64,000 nucleotides of DNA from Massilimicrobiota sp. An134 (GCF_002160815.1 NZ_NFLH01000006.1:34104-98103), one strand, 5' to 3'. Positions 49,353 to 58,640 are shown, counted from the first letter of the stretch. Translations and numbers: made by a program. The notes: generated from the letters alone by a model not told the origin.

Positions 49353-49368
49353 TGTTCGTAACCGAACA
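49353..49368. promoter_or_regulatory. Candidate MarR operator
   Basis: Palindrome TGTTCG-TAAC-CGAACA three bases after the -10 box, at the transcription start and just before the GGAGGTGG site. The position fits autorepression by the MarR protein encoded next. Confidence 0.65.
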
Positions 49369-49382
49369 ATGGAGGTGGTACG

Positions 49383-49841
49383 ATGTTTAGAGATCCAATT
49401 GGATATCGTATTAAAACATTAAGCAATTTAATGAAAAGAAATATGGATAAACATTTGGGACCCCAACATGATAGAGCGACAATGATGCAAACCTGGATCA
49501 TTGGTTTTGTTCAATTAAGAGACAGTGAAGGTAAAGATACTTTTCAAAAGGATATTGAAGAGGAATTTTCTATTAATCGTTCAACGACTTCTGAAATGCT
49601 GACCTTGATGAATAAGAGGGGGTTGATTGAACGTGTTCCTGTAGATTATGATGGACGTTTGAAAAAAATTGTTTTAACCAAAAAAAGTTTAGAGATTCAT
49701 GAATGGATTAATCAGGCTATGATGCAACTTCATGATAAATTAACTGATGGTTTAACAACTCAACAAATTGAAACATTTATAGATGTTGCGGATCATATGA
49801 TTCAAAATATGTCTAAAAATGAACAGGAATCTACAGATTAG
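49383..49841 (+). CDS. MarR family transcriptional regulator
   Basis: A 152-residue winged-helix regulator: FQKDIEEEFSINRSTTSEMLTLMNKRGLIERVPVDYDGRLKKIVLTKKS (about 58-105) is the recognition helix and wing with the DGR signature. Helices at both ends form the dimer. It is followed 42 bases later by two ABC exporter genes, as in many Firmicutes multidrug exporter operons, so it is probably their local repressor, acting at the palindrome upstream. The ligand is unknown. Confidence 0.92.
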   Translation: MFRDPIGYRIKTLSNLMKRNMDKHLGPQHDRATMMQTWIIGFVQLRDSEGKDTFQKDIEEEFSINRSTTSEMLTLMNKRGLIERVPVDYDGRLKKIVLTKKSLEIHEWINQAMMQLHDKLTDGLTTQQIETFIDVADHMIQNMSKNEQESTD

Positions 49842-49883
49842 CAATCGTGTTGGTTACAAAATCGTTAAAGAAGGGGTGGTTAT

Positions 49884-51617
49884 ATGGTTATTAAAACATT
49901 GATGAAACAAATCAAACAATATAAAAAAGATTCTTTTTTAACAATGTTTTTTGTTATCGTCGAAGTTATTTTGGAGATTTTGATTCCTTTGTTAATGGCA
50001 AGAATTATTGATTTAGGAATTGAAGCTGGAAATATTAATGCTGTATATAAATATGGATTTATCATGTTTATTATTGCAATTGGAACTTTATCAACTGGTT
50101 TTTTAGCTGGGAAATATGCTGCAAAGGCTTCAACAGGATTTGCTGCTAACTTAAGAGATGGAATGTATACAAATATTCAATCATTTTCATTCTCTAATAT
50201 AGATAAATATAGTACTGCTGGACTTGTTACACGTTTAACAACAGATGTGACGAATGTTCAGATGGCTTATCAGATGATTATTCGTATGTGTATTCGTGCA
50301 CCAATGAACTTAATTTGTGCGCTGACAATGGCTTTTATGATTAATCATGAATTAAGTTTGATTTTTGTTGGAGCAATGGGATTCTTAATTATTGTTTTAG
50401 GATTTATCATGATTACAGCGACACGTTATTTTAATCAGGTCTTTCCTAAATATGATGATTTAAATGAAAGTGTTCAAGAAAATGTTGTCGCTATTCGTGT
50501 TGTCAAATCATTCGTCAGAGAAAAATATGAAAATGAAAAATTTAAAAGAGCTGCACAAAATATCTATCGTTTATTTGTAAAGGCTGAATCTGTATTGGCT
50601 TTAAATAACCCTGCTATGATGACAGCTGTTTATGGATGTATTTTACTTTTATCATGGTTAGGAGCAAAGAGTGTTGTTGGTGGAACTCTAACAACAGGAG
50701 AATTGACGACATTATTTAGTTATATTATGAATATTTTGATGTCATTAATGATGTTATCTATGGCATTTGTTATGATCACAATGTCATTTGCTTCAGCAAG
50801 ACGTATTGCCGAAGTTTTAAATGAAAAATCAGATTTGGTTTCTCCTGAAAATGCCTTAAAAACAGTGAAAAGTGGATCTGTCACTTTTGATCATGTGACT
50901 TTTTCTTATAAACATGGAACAGGTGAACCAGTACTTAGAGATATTGATATCCACATTCACTCTGGTGAAACAATTGGAATCATTGGAGGTACAGGAAGTG
51001 CCAAAAGTACCCTTGTCAGCTTAATCAGTCGTCTTTATGATGTTGATCGAGGAAGTGTTATTGTTGGTGGTGAAGACGTTAGAAAATATGATTTGGAAGT
51101 ATTAAGAAATGAAGTAGCTGTTGTTTTACAAAACAATGTCTTATTCAGTGGAACTATTTTACAGAACTTAAGATGGGGAAATGAAAATGCGACTTTAGAA
51201 GAATGTCAGGAAGCATGTCGTTTGGCTTGTGCTGATGATTTTATTCAAGATTTCCCTGATAAGTATAATACTTATATTGAACAAGGTGGAACAAATGTTT
51301 CTGGTGGACAAAAACAACGTTTATGTATTGCCAGAGCATTGTTAAAGAAACCAAAAATATTAATTCTGGATGATTCAACAAGTGCTGTTGATACTGCGAC
51401 TGATGCAAGTATTCAAAAATCATTTGAAGAACGTATTCCAGATACGACAAAAATTATTATTTCACAGCGTGTATCAAGTGTGCAAAATGCAGATCGTATT
51501 ATTGTACTAAATGATGGTGTTATTGATGATTTTGATACACATGAAAATTTATTAAAAACAAGTGGTATTTATCGTACAATATATGAAACACAGACAAAAG
51601 GAAAGGAGGAAGCATAA
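49884..51617 (+). CDS. ABC exporter half-transporter with degenerate nucleotide site
   Basis: A 577-residue type IV (B-family) ABC exporter half: six helices (residues 1-320) and an ATPase domain. Walker A reads GIIGGTGSAKSTL (Ala where Gly is usual before Lys). The signature NVSGGQKQRLCIARALL is canonical. Walker B ends ILILDDSTSAVD, so the catalytic Glu is Asp. This pattern marks the degenerate-site partner of a heterodimer such as TM287/TM288 or YheI/YheH. The downstream gene supplies the canonical site and begins one base after this stop. Confidence 0.93.
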   Translation: MVIKTLMKQIKQYKKDSFLTMFFVIVEVILEILIPLLMARIIDLGIEAGNINAVYKYGFIMFIIAIGTLSTGFLAGKYAAKASTGFAANLRDGMYTNIQSFSFSNIDKYSTAGLVTRLTTDVTNVQMAYQMIIRMCIRAPMNLICALTMAFMINHELSLIFVGAMGFLIIVLGFIMITATRYFNQVFPKYDDLNESVQENVVAIRVVKSFVREKYENEKFKRAAQNIYRLFVKAESVLALNNPAMMTAVYGCILLLSWLGAKSVVGGTLTTGELTTLFSYIMNILMSLMMLSMAFVMITMSFASARRIAEVLNEKSDLVSPENALKTVKSGSVTFDHVTFSYKHGTGEPVLRDIDIHIHSGETIGIIGGTGSAKSTLVSLISRLYDVDRGSVIVGGEDVRKYDLEVLRNEVAVVLQNNVLFSGTILQNLRWGNENATLEECQEACRLACADDFIQDFPDKYNTYIEQGGTNVSGGQKQRLCIARALLKKPKILILDDSTSAVDTATDASIQKSFEERIPDTTKIIISQRVSSVQNADRIIVLNDGVIDDFDTHENLLKTSGIYRTIYETQTKGKEEA

Positions 51618-51618
51618 T

Positions 51619-53475
51619 ATGAAAAAACAAAATGTTTTAGCACGTCTTTTAAAGAAAGTCTTTAAACGTTATGGTTTGGCTATAGTTATTGTTTTAATAT
51701 GTATTATTGGACAGGCCATTTGTAGTGTACAGGGCCAGGTATTCCAACAAAGATTAATTGATGATTATATTATGCCTTTAATAGGGCAGCCTTCTCCTGA
51801 TTTTTCTGGATTGTTTTCTGCTCTTTCTGTTATGGCTTGTTTCTTTTTGGCAGGAATTGTTTTTGCTTATGCCTATAACCGTATTATGGTTACTGTTACA
51901 CAAGGTTTCTTACGTGATTTACGTGTAGAAATGTTTGAACACATGGAATCATTACCAATTCGTTATTTTGATAGAACAACTCACGGAGATATTATGTCTG
52001 TTTATACAAATGACATTGATACTTTAAGACAATTAATTAGTCAATCTATTCCACAGTTTACTTCAAGTGCTATTACAATTATTACTGTTCTTATATCAAT
52101 GTTAATGTTAAATGTGACTTTAACATTAATAAGTGTCATTATGGTTTGTATTATTCTCTTTATTTCACGTTCTATTGGAAGACGTTCAGCAAAATATTTT
52201 ATTAAACAACAAGAAACATTAGGAAAAGTCAATGGTTATATTGAAGAAATGATTTCTGGACAAAAAGTTGTTAAAGTATTTAACCATGAAGAAAAAGCTA
52301 TTGAAGGTTTTAGAGATATTAACGAAGAATTACGTCAAAGTTCATATCAAGCTAATAAATTTGCCAATGTTTTAATGCCAGTTACCATTCAGGTAGGAAA
52401 TATGTCATATATTTTATGTGCGGTGATTGGAGCTGTTTTGGCATTATCTGGTTTTGAATCTTCATTAACAATTGGAACACTTGTTGCATTTATGACATTG
52501 AATAGAAGTTTTAATAACCCAATTGGACAAGTGTCTATGCAAATCAATTCTATCGCTATGGCACAAGCTGGAGCGAAACGTATTTTTGAATTGCTAGATC
52601 AGGAAAAAGAAGTAGATGAAGGTATCGTGACATTATGTCGTGTAGAATTTGTTGATGGAAAAATGGTGGAAACTGATAAAAGAACAGGACATTGGGCATG
52701 GCGTCATCCAAGAGCAAACGGTGAAGTAGAATTGGTTGAAATGAAAGGTGACTTGAAATTAGAAAATGTCAACTTTGGTTATTTTGATGATCATATGGTT
52801 TTACATGATATTGATGTATTTGCTAATCCTGGTGAAAAAATTGCTTTTGTTGGAGCAACTGGTGCCGGTAAAACAACTATTACAAACTTAATTAATCGTT
52901 TTTATGATATTCAAAGTGGAACGATTACTTATGATGGTATTGATATCAAATTAATTAAGAAAGATGATTTACGTCGCTCATTAGGTGTCGTATTGCAAGA
53001 TACACACTTATTTACAGGAACTGTTATGGATAACATTCGCTATGGACGTTTAGATGCGACTGATGAAGAATGTATTGAAGCTGCTAAACTTGCTAATGCA
53101 GATGCTTTTATCAAACATCTACCTGATGGCTATGATACAATGTTAACTGGAGATGGAGCGAATCTTTCTCAAGGGCAACGACAATTGATTGCGATTGCTC
53201 GTGCTGCAGTTGCGAATCCTCCTGCTTTAATCTTAGATGAAGCTACTTCATCTATTGATACAAGAACAGAAACTCTTGTTCAAAAGGGTATGGATGGATT
53301 AATGGAAGGAAGAACAACATTAGTTATTGCCCATAGATTATCTACAATTAAAAATAGTGATTGTATTATGGTTCTTGAACATGGTCATATCATTGAAAGA
53401 GGTAACCATGAAACATTGATGAAACAAAAAGGTAAATATTATCAATTGTATACAGGAGCTATTGAAATGGATTAA
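51619..53475 (+). CDS. ABC exporter half-transporter with canonical catalytic site
   Basis: A 618-residue partner: six helices (residues 1-330), a linker with an insertion (about 350-380, VDEGIVTLCRVEFVDGKMVETDKRTGHWAWRHP), then the ATPase domain with Walker A FVGATGAGKTTIT, signature NLSQGQRQLIAIARA and Walker B ALILDEATSSID (catalytic Glu present), plus the H-loop VIAHRLSTI. It is expected to form a heterodimer with the preceding gene product and export drugs, peptides or lipids. I start it at 51619 after AAGGAGGA. Confidence 0.94.
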   Translation: MKKQNVLARLLKKVFKRYGLAIVIVLICIIGQAICSVQGQVFQQRLIDDYIMPLIGQPSPDFSGLFSALSVMACFFLAGIVFAYAYNRIMVTVTQGFLRDLRVEMFEHMESLPIRYFDRTTHGDIMSVYTNDIDTLRQLISQSIPQFTSSAITIITVLISMLMLNVTLTLISVIMVCIILFISRSIGRRSAKYFIKQQETLGKVNGYIEEMISGQKVVKVFNHEEKAIEGFRDINEELRQSSYQANKFANVLMPVTIQVGNMSYILCAVIGAVLALSGFESSLTIGTLVAFMTLNRSFNNPIGQVSMQINSIAMAQAGAKRIFELLDQEKEVDEGIVTLCRVEFVDGKMVETDKRTGHWAWRHPRANGEVELVEMKGDLKLENVNFGYFDDHMVLHDIDVFANPGEKIAFVGATGAGKTTITNLINRFYDIQSGTITYDGIDIKLIKKDDLRRSLGVVLQDTHLFTGTVMDNIRYGRLDATDEECIEAAKLANADAFIKHLPDGYDTMLTGDGANLSQGQRQLIAIARAAVANPPALILDEATSSIDTRTETLVQKGMDGLMEGRTTLVIAHRLSTIKNSDCIMVLEHGHIIERGNHETLMKQKGKYYQLYTGAIEMD

Positions 53476-53498
53476 GGTCTTAGGACCTTTTTCTTTTT
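53474..53498 (+). terminator. Terminator of the exporter operon
   Basis: AAGGTC, loop TTAG, GACCTT and a T-rich tail, overlapping the stop. Confidence 0.7.
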
Positions 53499-53589
53499 AA
53501 GCACATTCGTTGTAAAAATAAGAAGTCTATGTTAAACTCTGTATGTAATCAAAAAAAGAAAACTATAATAAAATAAAGGAGGGCATTTT

Positions 53590-53898
53590 ATGTCAGAAGT
53601 TTTACATGTTAACAGTCAGGAATTTGAAAATGTTATTGCTCAAAATGATGTTGTTTTTGTAGATTTTTTTGCAAACTGGTGTGGACCATGCAAAATGTTA
53701 GCTCCAAGTATTGATAAATTGGCACAGGAACATCCTGAAGTCAAAGTTGTGAAAGTAGATGTAGATCAGGAACCTTCTCTTGCAATGCAATTTGGTGTAC
53801 AATCTATTCCAACATTGATAACTTTTAAAAAAGGACAAGCTGTCAATCGTCAATTAGGATTTGTTCCTTATGAAACTTTAGAAAATATGTTGAAATAA
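53590..53898 (+). CDS. trxA: Thioredoxin
   Basis: A 102-residue cytosolic thioredoxin: VVFVDFFANWCGPCKMLAPSIDKLA holds the CGPC site, VKVDVDQEPSLAMQFGVQSIPTLITFKKG holds the cis-Pro strand. AAAGGAGGGC precedes the ATG. It reduces protein disulfides. It is monocistronic, with the HD gene convergent. Confidence 0.96.
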   Translation: MSEVLHVNSQEFENVIAQNDVVFVDFFANWCGPCKMLAPSIDKLAQEHPEVKVVKVDVDQEPSLAMQFGVQSIPTLITFKKGQAVNRQLGFVPYETLENMLK

Positions 53899-53935
53899 AA
53901 AATATCTCCTAGATTTTTTCTGGGAGATATTTTTT
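53897..53935. terminator. Bidirectional terminator between trxA and the HD gene
   Basis: AAAATATCTCC pairs with GGGAGATATTTTT around a T-rich loop. The right arm lies in the 3' end of the leftward HD gene. Confidence 0.7.
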
Positions 53936-54358
53936 AAGTCTTTTTTTTCCTTCGTCTGATAAAACAATATCTGTTTCAGCAAAGTATTGGGCTAAGACAT
54001 CAGCGTCTTTAAGAATCTCACTATATGCATCATCAACTTTATCTTTTTCACTATGTCTAGCAATGGCTTGTTGAATAATAGCTTTTTCATCATCCTGAAA
54101 TTCACTTAAAATACTACTGATCCATTCACTACATCTTAGACCATGCTGGAATGAGGAATGTTGAGTGAATTGAATGTAGTCATGAAATAATCCAATGATG
54201 CCTGCAAGTTCAACATCTAAGTGATGTTCTAAGGCAAGTTTCTGACATAAAGTAGAGACTTGAATGCTGTGTAGTAAAGCTTTTTGCTTATAAATACCAT
54301 GACATTGTTCTTCAATATGTGTAAAGAAATAGTCTTTTAATGTTTCATAACGATTCAT
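53909..54358 (-). CDS. HD-domain protein
   Basis: A 149-residue phosphohydrolase-fold protein. Metal ligands are visible as His in LLHSIQVSTLC, HD in GLFHDYIQF and Asp in ILKDADVLAQY. It resembles small HDIG/YqeK-type hydrolases; the substrate is unknown. Its ATG overlaps the stop of the rsmF-like gene upstream on the minus strand (four-base ATGA-type overlap), so the two are coupled. Confidence 0.85.
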   Translation of the reverse strand: MNRYETLKDYFFTHIEEQCHGIYKQKALLHSIQVSTLCQKLALEHHLDVELAGIIGLFHDYIQFTQHSSFQHGLRCSEWISSILSEFQDDEKAIIQQAIARHSEKDKVDDAYSEILKDADVLAQYFAETDIVLSDEGKKRLKKYLPEKI

Positions 54359-55677
54359 CTTCTTAACCCCTTTGGATATAAGTTTTTAGCTAAGCCTTGA
54401 CTTTCTTTATAAAAAGAAAGAGGATAATCTTCTACAAAAATGACACCATAACCTTTGTGGTTTGATCCCTGGATGGCTTCTCCATGCAAATACTGTTTGA
54501 TTTCATCATCATTTTCATGAAAACGATAAAACTGTTTGACGTCTTTTTGAGTTAATGTTAAAGCTAAAGCAAGACTTGGTTCAAATCTGTTTTTCTTACA
54601 TTCCCCTAGATAAAGTCCATTGCGTAAAACACGTATTCCTTGTAAATCAGGGAATTGAGGCATGAGAGCATAAATATGATTATGATTGTCATAAAGATAA
54701 TCAGGAGTAGGAATGTTGAGATATTTCTGATAAAATTCATCAACCAGTTTTTGATTTTGTTTAGAAATATGAGGTTTCATAGGCTTGTATTTTTTAGATA
54801 CAGACTGACCATTTTTTTGAATGCAGGCAATGAAATGTCCCTCGCCCTGATAATGATGCGGATATAAACGAACAACTCCATCTAGTCCAATGCCATTAGC
54901 CATTCCATGACTTCTTTTGAGTGGCTTTAAACAACAATCATATCGTTCAAGAATATATTTGATCTGTTCTTCATTTTCTTTTGTATTATATGTACAGGTA
55001 GAATAAATCAGTGTTCCTCCAGGCTTTAATAATTGCATCGCCTGATCAATCAATTGTCGTTGAATATAGGCACATTCCTGTACTTTTTCAGGAGACCATG
55101 TTGTGATAGCCTGCTCGTCTTTTCTAAACATTCCTTCACCACTACAAGGTGCATCTAAAATGATTTTATCAAAAAATTCAGGAAGAATTTTTGTAAATTG
55201 AATAGGATCACAATTGGTTACAATGGTATTTTTTAAACCAAATCTTTCAATATTTTCAGAAAGAATTTTGGCACGCAATGTATTGATATCATTGGTAATC
55301 ATTAAACCTTGAGGACCTAATCGACTAGCTACTGCACAGCTCTTTCCTCCTGGAGCACCACACATATCTAAGATATAATCATCTTTTTGAATATCTAAAA
55401 AATGAGCAACAAGCATGGCACTTGGTTCTTGAATATAATACAAACCACAAGAGAAAAAAGGAGATTTTCCTAGTGGGTATTTTTCATAATCAAAATAATA
55501 TCCATCTTGTACAACTGGATGAGGAGAAATAGCATCCTGATTGAAATAATGTAAACAATCCTTTTTTAAAGGATTTAAATAAAAAGCTTTAACAGGAGGC
55601 TTTTGTAATGATTGTATAAAATCATCATATTCATCTTTTAATATTGTTTTCATTTCATTTTTAAATAATTCATTCAT
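54355..55677 (-). CDS. RsmF/NOL1-NOP2-Sun family RNA (cytosine-C5)-methyltransferase
   Basis: A 440-residue SAM-dependent enzyme. YIQEPSAMLVAHFLD, ILDMCGAPGGKSCAVASRLG (SAM loop), LDAPCSGEGMFRK (first Cys) and YSTCTYNTKENEEQI (catalytic Cys) are canonical. The C-terminal region with RVLRNGLYLGECKKNRFEPSLALAL matches the RsmF-type extra domain, so rRNA is the likely target. I start it at the ATG at 55677, six bases after TTGGTGA; a TTG four codons upstream is the alternative. Confidence 0.92.
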   Translation of the reverse strand: MNELFKNEMKTILKDEYDDFIQSLQKPPVKAFYLNPLKKDCLHYFNQDAISPHPVVQDGYYFDYEKYPLGKSPFFSCGLYYIQEPSAMLVAHFLDIQKDDYILDMCGAPGGKSCAVASRLGPQGLMITNDINTLRAKILSENIERFGLKNTIVTNCDPIQFTKILPEFFDKIILDAPCSGEGMFRKDEQAITTWSPEKVQECAYIQRQLIDQAMQLLKPGGTLIYSTCTYNTKENEEQIKYILERYDCCLKPLKRSHGMANGIGLDGVVRLYPHHYQGEGHFIACIQKNGQSVSKKYKPMKPHISKQNQKLVDEFYQKYLNIPTPDYLYDNHNHIYALMPQFPDLQGIRVLRNGLYLGECKKNRFEPSLALALTLTQKDVKQFYRFHENDDEIKQYLHGEAIQGSNHKGYGVIFVEDYPLSFYKESQGLAKNLYPKGLRR

Positions 55678-55759
55678 TTTGTTCACCAATGCTATTATAC
55701 AAGTGAAAAATGTCTATGTAAACTAGAAAAGATATGTTAAAATAAGAAACGGTGATGGT

Positions 55760-56305
55760 ATGAAAAGGTGTCAATGGGCATATAATGAGCGTTTAATCGC
55801 TTATCATGATCATATATGGGGTATTCCTCAACATGATGAAACGCAATTATATAAAATGTTAGTTTTAGAAGGCTTACAGGCAGGACTGAGCTGGGATATT
55901 ATTTTAAAAAAAGAAGAATTATATGATAAGGCTCTTGATCATTTTGATTATCATCGCATTGCCTTATATGATTCAAAAAAATATGATGAGTTAATGCAAA
56001 CAGAAGGATTGATCAAGAACCGTTTAAAAATGAAGGCAATTATAACGAATGCCAAAGCTTTTCTTGAAATTCAAAAACAATATGGAAGTTTTGATTCTTT
56101 TATATGGTCTTATGTTGATTTTCAACCGGTTCAACATCATTATCAGACATCACAGGATGTTCCATCAAGTGATGATCTGTCTATACAAATCTCTAAAGAT
56201 TTAAAAAAACATGGTTTTTGTTTTGTAGGTCCAACAATTATATATAGTTATTTGCAGGCTATTGGTATATATAATGATCATGAAATAAATTGCGATTTTT
56301 ATTGA
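55760..56305 (+). CDS. tag: DNA-3-methyladenine glycosylase I
   Basis: A 181-residue base-excision enzyme that removes 3-methyladenine. RCQWAYNERLIAYHDHIWGIPQHDE is the family opening with the zinc-binding Cys and His, LEGLQAGLSWDIILKKEE is the catalytic-pocket helix, and GFCFVGPTIIYSYLQAIGIYNDHEINCDF ends with the zinc His and Cys. GGTGAT lies upstream of the ATG. Single gene. Confidence 0.95.
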   Translation: MKRCQWAYNERLIAYHDHIWGIPQHDETQLYKMLVLEGLQAGLSWDIILKKEELYDKALDHFDYHRIALYDSKKYDELMQTEGLIKNRLKMKAIITNAKAFLEIQKQYGSFDSFIWSYVDFQPVQHHYQTSQDVPSSDDLSIQISKDLKKHGFCFVGPTIIYSYLQAIGIYNDHEINCDFY

Positions 56306-56330
56306 TTTTTAAAAAGATATGTAATATAAT
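56302..56330 (+). promoter_or_regulatory. Promoter of tRNA-Leu
   Basis: TTGATT (56302-56307), a 17-bp spacer and TATAAT (56325-56330), 18 bases before the tRNA. It overlaps the stop of tag. Confidence 0.7.
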
Positions 56331-56348
56331 AAATAAGCAATTTGATTT

Positions 56349-56433
56349 GCCTGAGTGGCGAAACTGGTATACGCACAGCACTCAAAATGCTGCGACCTAT
56401 GTCATGTCGGTTCGAGTCCGACCTCAGGCACCA
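56349..56433 (+). tRNA. tRNA-Leu (anticodon CAA)
   Basis: Class II tRNA of 85 bases. The acceptor stem is GCCTGAG/CTCAGGC, the anticodon stem CAGCA/TGCTG has loop CTCAAAA (CAA at 56383-56385). A short variable arm follows, then the T arm GTCGGTTCGAGTCCGAC and an encoded CCA. Confidence 0.96.
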
Positions 56434-56482
56434 ATTGAATACAAAATCATGGAAAAGATTTCTTTTTCATTAACATGAAGGT

Positions 56483-56519
56483 ATCGAACAAGATAAAGAA
56501 TTTTGTTCGATATTTTTTT
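56483..56519 (+). terminator. Terminator after tRNA-Leu
   Basis: ATCGAACAA, an 11-base loop, TTGTTCGAT and a run of T. The rest of the gap to 56759 is AT-rich with no feature I can name beyond the AGGAGGTG site of the next gene. Confidence 0.88.
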
Positions 56520-56759
56520 ATGGCTCAGGACATATTTTTATACACAAGATGATGAAATTGGTTTGACTGATAGCTATTTCAAGGATTTTTGCGTGATAGA
56601 TTTTCATATAAAATTCGACAGGATAAAAGAAAAAATGACTATATTTGATAATATTCTTGCAAAAAAATGACGAAAAAGTGAAGAAAATAGATCAAAAACA
56701 TATGTTATTCTATGAATATTTTGGAAATATTGTAAAATAAAATCAGGAGGTGTAAAAAT

Positions 56760-57590
56760 ATGTTAGAAAATCATATTTTTGAATGTGTTGATCATATTTA
56801 TGATGATATTATTTTAAATGGATCTGATGAATTAAAAGATATTATTCGTCAATTTGAAGATGTAGCAGGAGATGAAAGTCCTTATTTTTTAAAGAAAGGT
56901 ATTATGTTAGCCATGACATTATGTTTGAATCAGCTTCAATTTCAGGATGAATTGTTTGAAGGTGTTTTACAGGAATATTTAGAACATATGATGGAAGCTA
57001 TTCCTGAAATGAAGAAAACAGTTATATGTCGTATTGTGGTTAGAGAGTTAGAAAAGTATATTCATCGCCAGGTACGTATCCCTTATCATATGCCTTTAGA
57101 TGAATTAGCATATTATATATTAACCATGTTTCAGGCAGAGGGTACTCATCTTTTTACATTTATAACTGATCAGGGAAAATTTGGTTGTGATCAATGTGAT
57201 GAAGAAATGTTAGATGATTATGCATCAGATGTTTTCTTAGATGAACTAGATTTGAAAAAGGGAGATACTTTTTCGTTATGGTATGATTTTGGTGATGATT
57301 ATATATTTGATATTCAGATTCAAGATATTGAACAACACCCAAATGTACAAACTCTTCATGATATAGAAATTATGGCTGGAGAAGGCTTTGGTATTTGGGA
57401 AGATGAACATTCACTTTTGGATATGTATTATCATGATAGACAAGCTTTCGTTGAGCATATTCAAGATTTAGGTTTGAATTTGGATGACTTTATTTTTGAA
57501 GAATTTGATGTAAATACAGCAAATGGTGCTTTATTTGATGATTATGAATTTTTAAAACATGCTTATATGTATGATGAATATGAAATGTAA
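56760..57590 (+). CDS. Plasmid pRiA4b ORF-3-like family protein
   Basis: A 276-residue acidic cytosolic protein. The N-terminal half (1-100) is helical and unrecognised. From about residue 105 it follows the PRiA4_ORF3 pattern: RIPYHMPLDELAYYILTMFQAEGTHLFTF, DLKKGDTFSLWYDFGDDYIFDIQI, then IMAGEGFGIWED. The YDFGDxW-like segment (here YDFGDDYIF) is the family hallmark. Family function is unknown; members are often near mobile elements, but none is seen here. The fold suggests protein or nucleic-acid binding. AGGAGGTG precedes the ATG. Confidence 0.8.
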   Translation: MLENHIFECVDHIYDDIILNGSDELKDIIRQFEDVAGDESPYFLKKGIMLAMTLCLNQLQFQDELFEGVLQEYLEHMMEAIPEMKKTVICRIVVRELEKYIHRQVRIPYHMPLDELAYYILTMFQAEGTHLFTFITDQGKFGCDQCDEEMLDDYASDVFLDELDLKKGDTFSLWYDFGDDYIFDIQIQDIEQHPNVQTLHDIEIMAGEGFGIWEDEHSLLDMYYHDRQAFVEHIQDLGLNLDDFIFEEFDVNTANGALFDDYEFLKHAYMYDEYEM

Positions 57591-57683
57591 TGGTTTGTGT
57601 TTTTGAATGGAGACTATAAAAACGTGATTTGAGGATGGAAAATAAAGATAAAATAGATATTCTGTTGATATTGAAAAAAATAT

Positions 57684-57711
57684 TTGACAATATAAAAAAG
57701 CTTGTTATAAT
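57684..57711 (+). promoter_or_regulatory. Strong promoter of rpsD
   Basis: TTGACA (57684-57689), a 16-bp spacer and TATAAT (57706-57711), both perfect consensus. Start expected near 57718, giving a leader of about 160 bases. Confidence 0.85.
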
Positions 57712-57717
57712 GTATTA

Positions 57718-57878
57718 GTGCAATAAATGATAGCAGCACATAGAGGGTTAGCCCATGCGTTTGTGACAAAGGGATGTAGAGTATCTTGCTGCAAAGAGAA
57801 ATACTTAGTACAAACACACCCTAACTGATCTATGCATGTTGTTGTTTTATGCCAAATAAAACAATAGGAGGAAAGAAA
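57718..57878 (+). promoter_or_regulatory. Structured rpsD mRNA leader, probable S4 autoregulatory element
   Basis: A 160-base leader of higher G/C than its surroundings. Visible pairings: CATAGA (about 57739) with TCTATG (about 57830), AGGGTTAG or GGG-TTA-GCCC near 57745, and AGCAGCA (57732) with TGCTGC (about 57788), some mutually exclusive. In Firmicutes, S4 represses its own gene through a pseudoknotted leader, so position and structure support that reading. No covariance check was possible. Confidence 0.65.
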
Positions 57879-58484
57879 ATGTCACGTTATACTGGACCAC
57901 AATGGAAAAAATCTAGACGTTTAGGTTTTTCAACATTAGAAACTGGTAGAGAATTAGCAAGAAGACCATATGCACCTGGTCAACATGGTCAAAAAAGAAA
58001 GAAATTAACAGAATATGGATTACAATTAGCTGAAAAACAAAAAGTAAGACATATGTATGGAGTTAATGAAAAACAATTCCATAACACATTCAAAAGAGCT
58101 GGAAAAATGGAAGGAGTTACTGGTTACAATTTCTTCTGTTTACTAGAATCTAGATTGGATAATATTGTTTATAGATTAGGTTTTGCAACAACAAGAAGAC
58201 AAGCAAGACAGTTAGTTAACCATGGACATATTTTATTAAATGGAGTTAAAACTGATATCGCTTCTTGTCAAGTTAAAGTTGGAGATGTTATTTCTGTTAA
58301 AGAACGTTCTCGTTCATTAGAAATTATCAAAAACGCTTTAGCTTCTCAAACACATGTACCAGGATTTGTTGAAGTTGATGCTGATAAAATGGAAGGTAAA
58401 TTCATCAGATTACCTGAAAGATCAGAATTAAATCAAGAAATCAATGAATCACTTATCGTTGAATACTACAACCGTTTAGGATAA
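57879..58484 (+). CDS. rpsD: 30S ribosomal protein S4
   Basis: A 201-residue primary rRNA-binding protein: [26 protein letters not shown], then [23 protein letters not shown] and the S4 RNA-binding domain [34 protein letters not shown]. It lacks the zinc-binding cysteines of the C+ S4 form. I start it at 57879 after AGGAGGAAAG; an in-frame ATG ten codons upstream is leader. Bacillus also keeps rpsD close to ezrA. Confidence 0.97.
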   Translation: MSRYTGPQWKKSRRLGFSTLETGRELARRPYAPGQHGQKRKKLTEYGLQLAEKQKVRHMYGVNEKQFHNTFKRAGKMEGVTGYNFFCLLESRLDNIVYRLGFATTRRQARQLVNHGHILLNGVKTDIASCQVKVGDVISVKERSRSLEIIKNALASQTHVPGFVEVDADKMEGKFIRLPERSELNQEINESLIVEYYNRLG

Positions 58485-58497
58485 GATGATCAATATC

Positions 58498-58533
58498 AAA
58501 GTATTGGACAGTTATTTTGTTCAATACTTTTTT
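58498..58533 (+). terminator. Terminator after rpsD
   Basis: AAAGTATTG, a 15-base loop with extra pairing (GACA/TTGT), CAATACTTT and TTTC. Confidence 0.85.
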
Positions 58534-58640
58534 CTTTTGATGGCAGTATATCTCTTGTCTATGTAGGATTTTGGAAAAAGATGATGAAATACCTTTCTAT
58601 TTATGATAAAATAAAACTTAGGAAAAGAGAGGAATTTTAA

